Below, one piece after another: positions 32,265 to 40,593 of a stretch of DNA of 64,000 bases. The stretch's first letter is position 1. The number at the start of each line of letters is the position of its first letter. The translations under genes and the position numbers were made by a program. Location of the stretch: positions 9,137,605 to 9,201,604 of the forward strand of contig NZ_KB913032.1 in NCBI RefSeq assembly GCF_000384215.1. Direction: 5' to 3'. Below the pieces are notes generated by a model, which was given only the letters and a program-made list of their open reading frames with translations, was not told where the DNA came from and did no database searches. This DNA is from Amycolatopsis alba DSM 44262 (GTDB lineage Bacteria > Actinomycetota > Actinomycetes > Mycobacteriales > Pseudonocardiaceae).

Positions 32265-35200
32265 AACTGCTCGTCGCCAACCGGGGGGAAATCGCGGTCC
32301 GGATCATCCGGACGGCAAGGGAGATGGGCATTCCGACGGTCGCCGTCTATTCCGACGCCGACCGCACGGCCGCGCACGTACGGCTTGCCGACGAAGCCGT
32401 CCGGCTCGGCCCGGCGCCGTCGAGGGAGAGTTATCTCCTCGGCGACGCCGTCATCGAAGCCGCGCTGAAGACGGGGGCGGACACGATCCACCCCGGCTAC
32501 GGATTCCTGTCCGAGGACGCGGCCTTCGCGAAGGCGGTGGAAGCCGCCGGGATCCGGTTCGCCGGTCCCACGGCGGACCACCTCGAAGTCTTCGGCAGCA
32601 AGCACACCGCCCGCGACAAGGCCGTCGAAGCCGGTGTCCCGCTGCTGCCGGGCACCGGCCTGCTGGACACCCTCGCCGACGCCGAAGCCGCGGCGGCCGG
32701 GATCGGCTACCCGGTGATGCTCAAGGCCACCGGCGGTGGCGGCGGGATCGGCATGCGTGCCTGCACGTCCGCCGAAGAACTCCGCGAAGCCTGGGACGCG
32801 GTGCAGAGCATCGCCGCCAAGAGCTTCTCGACCTCGGGCGTGTTCCTCGAACGGCTCGTGACCCACGCGAGGCACGTCGAGGTCCAGGTGTTCGGCGACG
32901 GCGCGGGTGCGGTGCTGGCGCTGGGCACGCGGGACTGCACGCTGCAGCGGCGCAACCAGAAGGTGCTCGAAGAGTGCCCCGCCCCTGGTCTTCCCGAAGC
33001 CGTGCGCGAAAAACTGGTCTCGGCCGCCGTCGGTCTCTGCGCTTCGGTGCGCTACCGGTCGGCCGGGACGGTCGAGTTCATCTACGACCCGGTTCGCGAA
33101 GAGGCCGCGTTCCTCGAAGTGAACACGCGGCTGCAGGTCGAGCATCCGGTCACCGAAGCGGTCTATCGCATCGATCTGGTCTCGTGGATGCTCCGGCTCG
33201 CCGACGGCGACACCGGGATGTTCGCCACCACGCCGGAACCGCGCGGGCACGCCGTCGAAGCACGGGTCTACGCCGAGGACCCGGCCGCCGGGCACCGGCC
33301 GAGCGCGGGGCTGCTGACCCGCGCCGACTTCCCCGAAGGGGTCAGGGTCGACACCTGGGTCGAAGCCGGCGCGAAGGTGACGACGCATTACGACCCCCTG
33401 CTCGCCAAGGTGATCACCGTCGGCGCGGACCGCGCCGAGGCGCTGGCCGCGCTGGGTGCCGCGCTCGGCGAAAGCCGGGTGGACGGCGTGCGCACGAACC
33501 TCGGGCAGCTGCGCGCGGTCGCCGCGGACCAGCGACTCGGCGACGTCACGCACGACACCGCGACGCTCGACGAGATCACCGATCCCGAACCGCGGATCGA
33601 GGTCCGGCGGGGCGGCACCATGACCACCGTCCAGGACTGGCCGGGGCGGCTGGGGTTCTGGCACGTGGGGGTCCCGCCGAACGGGCCGATGGACGATCTG
33701 TCGCTGCGCCTGGGCAACCGCGCGCTGGGCAATCCCGAGGGCGCGCCGGGTCTTGAGTGCACTGTGGACGGTGTATCGCTGCGGTTCACCCACGACGCAA
33801 TCGTTTGCGTCACGGGGTCGCCGTCCCCGGTCACCCTGGACGGGCACGACGTTCCCCAGTGGACGCCGGTCGAAGTCCCGGCAGGCGGCGTGCTCGACGT
33901 CGGCACCGGTACCGCCGGGCTCCGCGCGTACGTCCTCGTCCGCGGCGGGATCGACGTACCGGACTTCCTCGGCAGCGCGGCGACGTTCACGCTCGGCGGT
34001 TTCGGCGGGCACGGCGGCCGCGCGCTGGCGACCGGTGACGTCCTCTCCCCCGGACCGGTTCCGGAGAACGCCGTCGCGGGCCCGGTTCCCGAGGCCGACC
34101 GTCCGGTGTTCGCGACGCACTGGGAGATCGGTGCGTCCGAAGGACCGCACGCGGCGCCGGAGTTCTTCACCCCGGACGACGTCGAGACGTTCTACGCCAC
34201 CGACTGGGAGGTGCACTTCAACTCCGCGCGGACCGGCGTCCGGCTCGTCGGGCCCCGGCCACGCTGGGCGCGGGAGGACGGCGGCGAGGCGGGGCTGCAC
34301 CCGTCGAACATCCACGACACGCCGTACGCGATCGGCGCCGTGGACTACACCGGCGACCTGCCGATCCTGCTGGGCCCGGACGGGCCGAGCCTCGGCGGTT
34401 TCGTCTGCCCGGCGACCGTGGTGACACCGCAGCGCTGGAAGCTCGGCCAGCTGCGGCCGGGTGACACCGTGCGGTTCGTGCCGATCACCACCGAGCACGC
34501 CGGCTCGCTGCGCACCTCGCCGAACTCGGCGGTCAAGGCGACCCGGAAGCCGATCGACGACGGCGGGATCCTCGGCCGCCTGTCCACATCGGACGAGAAC
34601 CCCGAGGTCACCTACCGGCGCAGCGGCGACGACAACCTGCTGATCGAGTACGGGCCGATGAAACTCGACCTGGCCCTGCGGATGCGGGTCCACGCCCTCG
34701 CCGACAGGCTGGGCGCGGAAGGTCTCGGCGGTGTCGTCGACCTGACGCCGGGCATCCGCTCGCTGCAGGTCCATGTCGACCCGGACGTCCTGCCGGTCCC
34801 GAAACTGCTCGGGCTCGTCCAGGAGGTGGAGCACGATCTGCCGCGCACCGCCGATCTCGTGGTGCCGAGCCGCACCGTGCGGATGCCGTTGTCGTGGGAC
34901 GACCCGGCGACACGCGAGGCGATCGAGCGGTACATGGCCGGCGTGCGCGACGACGCGCCGTGGTGCCCGTGGAACATCGAGTTCATCCGGCGGGTGAACG
35001 GTCTGTCCAGTGTGGACGACGTCTATCGCACGGTGTTCGACGCGGAGTACCTGGTGCTCGGCCTCGGCGACGTCTACCTCGGCGCGCCGGTGGCCACCCC
35101 GCTGGACCCGCGGCACCGGCTGGTCACCACGAAGTACAACCCGGCGCGCACGTGGACGGCGGAGAACTCGGTCGGCATCGGCGGCTCGTACCTGTGCATC

Positions 35201-35827
35201 TACGGGATGGAAGGCCCCGGCGGGTACCAGTTCGTCGGGCGGACCGTGCAGGTGTGGAGCGGCTGGCGGCAACGCGGCTCCTTCGAGCCGGGTTCGCCGT
35301 GGCTGCTGCGGTTCTTCGACCGGATCTCGTGGTATCCCGTCACCGCCGAGGAGCTCCTGGACCTGCGAGCGCAGAGCTCGGCCGGGGAACTGGAACTCGA
35401 CATCACCGACGGCGAGTTCGCGCTGGCCGACCACGAGCGGTTCCTGGCCGACAACGCCGCCGACATCGCCGCTTTCCGGGAGAAGCAGAGCACGGCGTTC
35501 GAGGCGGAGCGGCAGGCGTGGGCCGCGGCGGGTGAGTTCGACCCTCGCCCCGAACCGGTCGGCGCGAAGGTTCCGACCAAGAAGGTCGTCGCCCCGCCCG
35601 GCGGGCACGTCGTCGAGGCGCCGTTCGCCGCGACCGTGTGGCGGGTGGACGTCGAGCCGGGCAAGAAGGTCGGCGCCGAGGAGACGCTGGTGATCCTCGA
35701 AGCGATGAAGACCGAGGCGCGGATCCCCGCGCCCGCCGCCGGGGAGGTCGTCGAAGTGCTCGTCTCGCCCGGCGATCAGGTCGCCCCCGGCACCCCGCTG
35801 GCGGTTCTGGGAAGGAGCGCGGGATGA
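32261..35827 (+). CDS. Urea/guanidine carboxylase
   Basis: 1188 aa biotin enzyme. Biotin carboxylase domain at about 1-450 (LLVANRGEIAVRIIRTAREM, the GGGGIGMRAC ATP loop, LEVNTRLQVEHPVTE). The KipI/KipA-like carboxyltransferase region is at about 450-1070 (TVQDWPGRLGFWHVGVPPNG, TYRRSGDDNLLIEYG, NPARTWTAENSVGIGG). The biotin carrier domain is at the end with K1150 in LEAMKTEA. It carboxylates urea to allophanate or, when paired with DUF1989 proteins, guanidine to carboxyguanidine. The neighbours here favour guanidine; sequence alone does not settle it. The allophanate hydrolase is separate, as usual in bacteria. Confidence 0.93.
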   Translation: MKLLVANRGEIAVRIIRTAREMGIPTVAVYSDADRTAAHVRLADEAVRLGPAPSRESYLLGDAVIEAALKTGADTIHPGYGFLSEDAAFAKAVEAAGIRFAGPTADHLEVFGSKHTARDKAVEAGVPLLPGTGLLDTLADAEAAAAGIGYPVMLKATGGGGGIGMRACTSAEELREAWDAVQSIAAKSFSTSGVFLERLVTHARHVEVQVFGDGAGAVLALGTRDCTLQRRNQKVLEECPAPGLPEAVREKLVSAAVGLCASVRYRSAGTVEFIYDPVREEAAFLEVNTRLQVEHPVTEAVYRIDLVSWMLRLADGDTGMFATTPEPRGHAVEARVYAEDPAAGHRPSAGLLTRADFPEGVRVDTWVEAGAKVTTHYDPLLAKVITVGADRAEALAALGAALGESRVDGVRTNLGQLRAVAADQRLGDVTHDTATLDEITDPEPRIEVRRGGTMTTVQDWPGRLGFWHVGVPPNGPMDDLSLRLGNRALGNPEGAPGLECTVDGVSLRFTHDAIVCVTGSPSPVTLDGHDVPQWTPVEVPAGGVLDVGTGTAGLRAYVLVRGGIDVPDFLGSAATFTLGGFGGHGGRALATGDVLSPGPVPENAVAGPVPEADRPVFATHWEIGASEGPHAAPEFFTPDDVETFYATDWEVHFNSARTGVRLVGPRPRWAREDGGEAGLHPSNIHDTPYAIGAVDYTGDLPILLGPDGPSLGGFVCPATVVTPQRWKLGQLRPGDTVRFVPITTEHAGSLRTSPNSAVKATRKPIDDGGILGRLSTSDENPEVTYRRSGDDNLLIEYGPMKLDLALRMRVHALADRLGAEGLGGVVDLTPGIRSLQVHVDPDVLPVPKLLGLVQEVEHDLPRTADLVVPSRTVRMPLSWDDPATREAIERYMAGVRDDAPWCPWNIEFIRRVNGLSSVDDVYRTVFDAEYLVLGLGDVYLGAPVATPLDPRHRLVTTKYNPARTWTAENSVGIGGSYLCIYGMEGPGGYQFVGRTVQVWSGWRQRGSFEPGSPWLLRFFDRISWYPVTAEELLDLRAQSSAGELELDITDGEFALADHERFLADNAADIAAFREKQSTAFEAERQAWAAAGEFDPRPEPVGAKVPTKKVVAPPGGHVVEAPFAATVWRVDVEPGKKVGAEETLVILEAMKTEARIPAPAAGEVVEVLVSPGDQVAPGTPLAVLGRSAG

Positions 35828-37446
35828 GTGTGCTGGAGCGGGTGCGCGCCGCGTACCACCGGATCGCGCGGGTCGACCGGCCCGAGATCTGGATCGATCT
35901 GCGTCCCGAGGCGGACGTGCTCGCCGACGCGGAGAAGCTGGAGGCGCGCCGGGCCGCCGGGGAATCCCTGCCGCTGTACGGGAAACTGGCCGCGGTCAAG
36001 GGCAACATCGACGTCGCCGGGCTGCCGACGACGGCGGCGTGCCCCGAGTACGCCTACCTGCCGGACGAGGACGCGCCGGTGGTGGCGCGGCTGCGGGCGG
36101 CCGGGGCGCTGATCCTGGGCACGACCAATCTGGACCAGTTCGCGACGGGACTGGTCGGCACGCGCAGCCCGCACGGCGCGGTGCGGAACGCGATCGACCC
36201 GGCGTACGTTTCGGGCGGGTCGAGTTCGGGGTCGGCGGTCGCCGTGGCGCTCGGGATCGCGGATCTCGCGCTGGGCACCGACACCGCGGGCTCCGGCCGG
36301 GTCCCGGCGGCGTTCAACGGGATCGTCGGGCTGAAGCCGACGCGGGGGCTGCTGCCGACGACCGGCGTCGTGCCCGCGTGCGCGAGCATCGACTGCGTGA
36401 CCGTGTTCGCGCGGACGGTCGACGAGGCGACGGCGGCGTTCGCCTGCCTGAGCGAGCCCCGTGACCTTCCGGTCGTGCACCGTCCTTTCCGGATCGGTGT
36501 GCCTCAGGAGCTCGGCCCGCTTCAGGAAGGGTGGGCCGAGGCGTTCTCCGCCGCGGCTCGCGACTTCCGTGACGCGGGCGCGGAGCTGGTCCCTGTCGAC
36601 ATATCGGCGTTCCTGGCCGCGGCGCGCCTGCTGTACGAGGGCGCTTTCGTGGCGGAGCGGTATTCGGCGGTCGGCGAGTTCGTCGACGCGCGTCCGGACG
36701 CTGTCGATCCGGCCGTGCGGCAGATCATCGGCGCGGCCAAGGACATCCCGGCACACCGGGTGTTCACCGACCTCGCGACACTCGACGGCCTTTCGCGGGA
36801 AGCGTCCGCCGTTCTGTCCTCCGTGGACTGCCTCCTGCTGCCCACGACGACGGAGCATCCGACGATCGCCGAGGTCCAGGCCGATCCGCTGGGCGTGAAC
36901 GCCCGGCTGGGCCGGTTCACGAACTCGACGAACCTGCTGGGCCTGTCGTCGCTGGCCGTGCCGTCCGGAACGGTCGGCGGGCTGCCGTTCGGGGTGATGC
37001 TGGTCGGGGCCGCGTACGCCGACCGGATCCTCGCCGACGTCGCCCGCCTGGTACCGCCGCAGACGCGGATCGCGGTCGTCGGCGCCCATCTGCGCGGGCA
37101 GCCGCTGAACCACGAGCTGACCTCGCGGGGCGGCCGGTTCGTTTCCGCGGGGCCGACGGCGGCCGAGTACCGGCTCTACGCGCTGGACACCGTGCCGCCG
37201 AAACCCGGCCTCGTCCGGGTCGCTTCGGCAGGCGCGGCGATCGAGGCCGAGGTCTGGGACCTGCCGCTCGCGGGGTTCGGGGCGTTCGTGGCCGGGGTCC
37301 CCGCGCCGCTGGCGATCGGGAAGGTGCGGCTGGCCGACGGGAGCGAGGTGTCCGGGTTCGTCTGTGAACCGGCCGCGGTCACCGGCGCCGAGGACATCAC
37401 TCGGCACGGCGGCTGGCTCGGGTACCTGAGCCACTCACCTGCCTGA
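35824..37446 (+). CDS. atzF: Allophanate hydrolase
   Basis: 540 aa amidase-signature enzyme that splits allophanate into ammonia and CO2. The catalytic triad is K59 (AAVKGNIDV), the cis-Ser in GGSSSGSA (131-138) and the nucleophile S157 in LGTDTAGSGRVPAAF. The C-terminal 130 residues (YRLYALDTVPPKPGLVRVAS, FVAGVPAPLAIGKVRLADGS) are the second domain of AtzF/DUR1,2-type enzymes. ATG overlaps the carboxylase stop by 4 bases. A perfect palindrome begins one base after the stop and probably ends the operon. Confidence 0.94.
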   Translation: MSVLERVRAAYHRIARVDRPEIWIDLRPEADVLADAEKLEARRAAGESLPLYGKLAAVKGNIDVAGLPTTAACPEYAYLPDEDAPVVARLRAAGALILGTTNLDQFATGLVGTRSPHGAVRNAIDPAYVSGGSSSGSAVAVALGIADLALGTDTAGSGRVPAAFNGIVGLKPTRGLLPTTGVVPACASIDCVTVFARTVDEATAAFACLSEPRDLPVVHRPFRIGVPQELGPLQEGWAEAFSAAARDFRDAGAELVPVDISAFLAAARLLYEGAFVAERYSAVGEFVDARPDAVDPAVRQIIGAAKDIPAHRVFTDLATLDGLSREASAVLSSVDCLLLPTTTEHPTIAEVQADPLGVNARLGRFTNSTNLLGLSSLAVPSGTVGGLPFGVMLVGAAYADRILADVARLVPPQTRIAVVGAHLRGQPLNHELTSRGGRFVSAGPTAAEYRLYALDTVPPKPGLVRVASAGAAIEAEVWDLPLAGFGAFVAGVPAPLAIGKVRLADGSEVSGFVCEPAAVTGAEDITRHGGWLGYLSHSPA

Positions 37447-37447
37447 A

Positions 37448-37502
37448 GTCCGTGAAGGACTCCTTGAGGGACTCTGAGTCCCTCAAGGAGTCCTTCACGG
37501 AC
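37448..37502. repeat. 55-base perfect palindrome at operon end
   Basis: 27-base arms (37448-37474, 37476-37502) around a single T. It differs from the 25409 element by a C to A change on the left arm matched by G to T on the right, plus the central base, so pairing is kept. Directly follows the allophanate hydrolase stop. Confidence 0.88.
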
Positions 37503-37605
37503 CGGCCGGACCAGGGCGTTTCCGGTTTGGTTGGCATACCGGGGCATTCTGGGAAGAAGGTCACAAACCCTGGCGGCCCGCCGGGCGCGAGGTAGCTTCG
37601 GAGTG

Positions 37606-38190
37606 GTGTCCACCACATCCTCCTCCAGCCGCAGGACCGCGATCAGCGTGCTCGTGGCGCTGGGCCTCGTCGGGATCGCGATGGTGTCGCTGGGCGCCAC
37701 AGGCTTCGCCGTCAAGCAGGTGAGCGGGCACCCGCTCGCGATCCTCGAAGAAGTCCCCGGACCTGACACCGGCCCGACGTGCGCCGTCGACAAACGGTAC
37801 GTCGACGAGGCGACCTCCGGGATGCGCCCGGACGTGATCGAAGCGTGGAACACCCTGCGCGCCAAGGCCAAAGCCCAGAACGTCGAACTGTGCGTGAACG
37901 ACGGCAAGCGCAGCCGGAGCCAGCAGCAGCAGGAGTTCGACAAGGCCGTCCAGCGGTTCGGCTCGGTGGAGCAGGCCAAGAAGTGGGCGCTGCAGCCGGA
38001 GACGTCCATGCACGTCAAGGGAATCGCCGTCGACATCCAGCCGCAGAATTCGGCGGCCTGGGTGGACAAGAACGGTGGCGCGCTCGGCTGGTGCCGTCGC
38101 TACGACAACGAGAAATGGCACTTCGAGTACGACCCGGCCTGGGCCACCGGCGGCTGCCCGCCCCGGCTGCCCAGCGCCACCGGCAACTAG
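37606..38190 (+). CDS. M15-family D-alanyl-D-alanine carboxypeptidase (VanY-like), membrane-anchored
   Basis: 194 aa. An N-terminal Ser-rich stretch and one hydrophobic helix (TAISVLVALGLVGIAMVSLG) export it. The zinc peptidase core shows NDGKRSRSQQQQEF, SMHVKGIAVDIQP (the SxHxxGxAxD zinc motif) and WHFEYDP (the second His and catalytic Glu region). It should trim D-Ala ends from peptidoglycan stems. GTG at 37603 or 37606 is preferred; a longer reading starts before the palindrome-linked leader. The catalytic residues appear intact. Confidence 0.9.
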   Translation: MSTTSSSSRRTAISVLVALGLVGIAMVSLGATGFAVKQVSGHPLAILEEVPGPDTGPTCAVDKRYVDEATSGMRPDVIEAWNTLRAKAKAQNVELCVNDGKRSRSQQQQEFDKAVQRFGSVEQAKKWALQPETSMHVKGIAVDIQPQNSAAWVDKNGGALGWCRRYDNEKWHFEYDPAWATGGCPPRLPSATGN

Positions 38191-38248
38191 CCCGAGACTC
38201 GCGCAAGCACGTGAGTTCCGGCTCCAAGCACGCGAGATCCGCGTCTGA

Positions 38249-39172
38249 TCACGCGAGTTTCTCGACGACGTACTTCGCGGTCTCCGCGAGCAGCGCCTGG
38301 TCGTAAGGAGCGTCTTTGGCCGCCTTGCTGGACATGACGGCCATGACGATCGGCGGCTTGCCAGGCGGCCACACGACGGCGATGTCGTTCAGCGTTCCGT
38401 AGTCCCCGGTCCCGGTCTTGTCGGCGATGGTCCAGCCGGGCGGCAAGCCCGCACGGATCCGCTCGGCGCCGGTTGCGTTGCGCTGGAGCAGGTCGCGGAG
38501 GAAGTCGCGTTTGTCGGTCTCCAGCGTGTCGCCCAGCAGGATCCGCTGGTAGTCGGTGCCGAACGCCCGCGGTGTCGTGGTGTCGCGTGGATCCCCTGGG
38601 GTGGCTTCGGTGATCAGCGGTTCGATCCGGTCCATCCGCGTGACGGTGTCACCGAGGCCGCGCGTGAACGCCGTCAGTTCGGCGGGACCGCCCAGGTCCC
38701 GCAGCAGCAGGTTGCCCGCCGTGCCGTCGCTGAACCGGATGGCGGCGTCGCACAGCTGGCGGATCGTCATCCCGGTGGCCACGTGCTGCCCGGTGACCGG
38801 AGCGTGCTTCATCAGGTCGTCCCGTGAATAGCTGATCCGGGTTTCCAGGTGCGACAGCGGATTGCGCTGCAGGACGGCGGCCGCCGCGACCCCTTTGAAC
38901 GTCGAGCAGAACGCGAACCGCTCGTCCGCGCGATGCTCGACCGTGCCGCCGCCCGCGGTGTCGAGCGCGTACACGCCGAGCCTGGCGTCGAACTTCTTCT
39001 CCAGCGCCAGCAACCGGTCGTGGAACTGCCGCGTGGGTGAAGGCGGCGGTGGTGGCGGCGCGGGAACGGACGACGGCGCGGGTGGCGCTCCTCGGGTGCA
39101 GGCGGCCAGCGGCACGAGCACCGCCATCCCCAGCAGCGCTCGGCGGGTGACGGCAAGCCCCGGCCTTGTCAT
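38249..39172 (-). CDS. Class A beta-lactamase, lipoprotein or Tat-exported
   Basis: 307 aa. Signal region RRALLGMAVLVPLAACTRGA has both a twin-Arg and a lipobox (LAAC). Active-site motifs: STFK (Ser70-Lys73), SDG where SDN is usual, the omega-loop EPLITEATPGDPRDTTTP with Glu166, and KTG (ADKTGTGDYG). G132 also occurs in mycobacterial BlaC. Thr in place of Asn170 is less common and could affect deacylation. A Pro-rich linker (APPPPPPSP) joins the anchor to the enzyme. It lies beside a D-Ala-D-Ala carboxypeptidase gene, a possible cell-wall link. Confidence 0.93.
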   Translation of the reverse strand: MTRPGLAVTRRALLGMAVLVPLAACTRGAPPAPSSVPAPPPPPPSPTRQFHDRLLALEKKFDARLGVYALDTAGGGTVEHRADERFAFCSTFKGVAAAAVLQRNPLSHLETRISYSRDDLMKHAPVTGQHVATGMTIRQLCDAAIRFSDGTAGNLLLRDLGGPAELTAFTRGLGDTVTRMDRIEPLITEATPGDPRDTTTPRAFGTDYQRILLGDTLETDKRDFLRDLLQRNATGAERIRAGLPPGWTIADKTGTGDYGTLNDIAVVWPPGKPPIVMAVMSSKAAKDAPYDQALLAETAKYVVEKLA

Positions 39173-39357
39173 CGTGATCCCTCCCCCTGATCACTTCGAA
39201 CATAGCAACTTCCCCACGCCCGCCGGATCGGCCAAGCGGCCGAGGTGGATCAACCCGTGAGTGTGCCTTCCCCCACTCGACCGGGCCACCTTCCTGGTTA
39301 CCGACGGGTAACCGGGGTTAGGGTGCGGTCAGGACTACCTCTACTTCAGGAGCATTC

Positions 39358-40593
39358 GTGGCCGCAGGAGCAACACCGCTCGCGCCGAACGCGCGGTCGG
39401 TACGCAATGTCGCCTTCGTCGAAGGGGTGCGAACGCCCTTCGGCAAGGCAGGCGACAAGGGCATCTACGCCGGCACCCGTGCCGACGACCTCGTCGTCAA
39501 CGCCATCCGTGAACTGCTGCGAAGGCATCCCGAGCTGCCGCCCGAGCGCGTCGACGAGGTGGCGATCGCCGCCACCACCCAGATCGGGGACCAGGGCCTG
39601 ACGATCGGCCGGACCGCGGCGCTGCTGGCGGGCCTGCCGAAGTCGGTGCCCGGTTTCGCGCTGGACCGGATGTGCGCGGGCGCGATGACCGCGGTCACCA
39701 CGACCGCGAGCGGGATCGGCTTCGGCGCCTACGACATCGCCATCGCCGGCGGCGTCGAGCACATGGGCCGCCACCCGATGGGCGAGGGCGTCGACCCGAA
39801 CCCGCGCATCATCGCCGACAAGCTCGTCGACCCGACGGCGCTCGTGATGGGCCAGACCGCGGAGAACCTGCACGACCGGTTCCCGGCGATCACCAAGCAG
39901 CGCACCGACGCCTTCGCCGCGCGCAGCCAGGAAAAGTACGCCGAGGCCGTGAAGACCGGCAAGATCGGCCCCGAGCTGGTCCCGGTCGCCACCCGTTCGA
40001 AGGAACTGGGCTGGGGCCTCGCGACCGAAGACGAGCCGCCGCGCCCTGGCACCACGCTCGAGACGCTCGCCGGGCTGAAGACGCCGTTCCGCCCGCACGG
40101 CCGGATCACCGCGGGCAACGCGGCCGGTCTCAACGACGGCGCCACCGCGGCGCTGCTCGCCGACGAGGACACCGCCCGCGAACTCGGCCTGCCGATCGGC
40201 ATGCGCCTGGTGGGCTACTCCTTCGCCGGCGTCGAGCCGGAGGTCATGGGCATCGGCCCGGTGCCCGCCACCGAGAAGCTGTTCAAGCGCACCGGCCTGT
40301 CGATCGACGACATCGGCCTGTTCGAGATCAACGAGGCGTTCGCCGTCCAGGTGCTCGCGTTCCTCGACCACTTCGGCATCGCCGACGACGACCCGCGCGT
40401 CAACCAGTGGGGTGGCGCGATCGCGTGCGGCCACCCGCTCGCGTCGTCCGGTGTCCGGCTGATGACACAGCTTTCGCGCCAGTTCGCCGAGCGCCCCGAC
40501 GTGCGCTACGGCCTGACCACCATGTGCATCGGCATCGGCATGGGCGGCACGGTCATCTGGGAGAACCCGGCCTACTCCGAGGGGGCGAAGTAA
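39358..40593 (+). CDS. fadA: Acetyl-CoA acyltransferase (thiolase)
   Basis: 411 aa. Last step of fatty acid beta-oxidation, thiolysis of 3-ketoacyl-CoA. Nucleophile Cys in LDRMCAGAMTAVTTT, GGVEHMGRHPMGEG, the late NEAFAVQVLAFLDHFG (with His-type GHPLASSG) and the second Cys in TTMCIGIGMGGTV. GTG start after AGGAG (39348-39352). It overlaps the fadB ATG by one base in TAATG, so the two subunits are made together. Confidence 0.95.
   Translation: MAAGATPLAPNARSVRNVAFVEGVRTPFGKAGDKGIYAGTRADDLVVNAIRELLRRHPELPPERVDEVAIAATTQIGDQGLTIGRTAALLAGLPKSVPGFALDRMCAGAMTAVTTTASGIGFGAYDIAIAGGVEHMGRHPMGEGVDPNPRIIADKLVDPTALVMGQTAENLHDRFPAITKQRTDAFAARSQEKYAEAVKTGKIGPELVPVATRSKELGWGLATEDEPPRPGTTLETLAGLKTPFRPHGRITAGNAAGLNDGATAALLADEDTARELGLPIGMRLVGYSFAGVEPEVMGIGPVPATEKLFKRTGLSIDDIGLFEINEAFAVQVLAFLDHFGIADDDPRVNQWGGAIACGHPLASSGVRLMTQLSRQFAERPDVRYGLTTMCIGIGMGGTVIWENPAYSEGAK

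Noticed and set aside
31964..35608. Very long open frame (1214 codons) on the minus strand opposite the carboxylase gene
   Set aside because: It is the GC-rich shadow of the plus-strand carboxylase: its residues are dominated by Arg, Gly, Asp and Pro repeats, it has no domain, and the plus strand carries all biotin-enzyme motifs.
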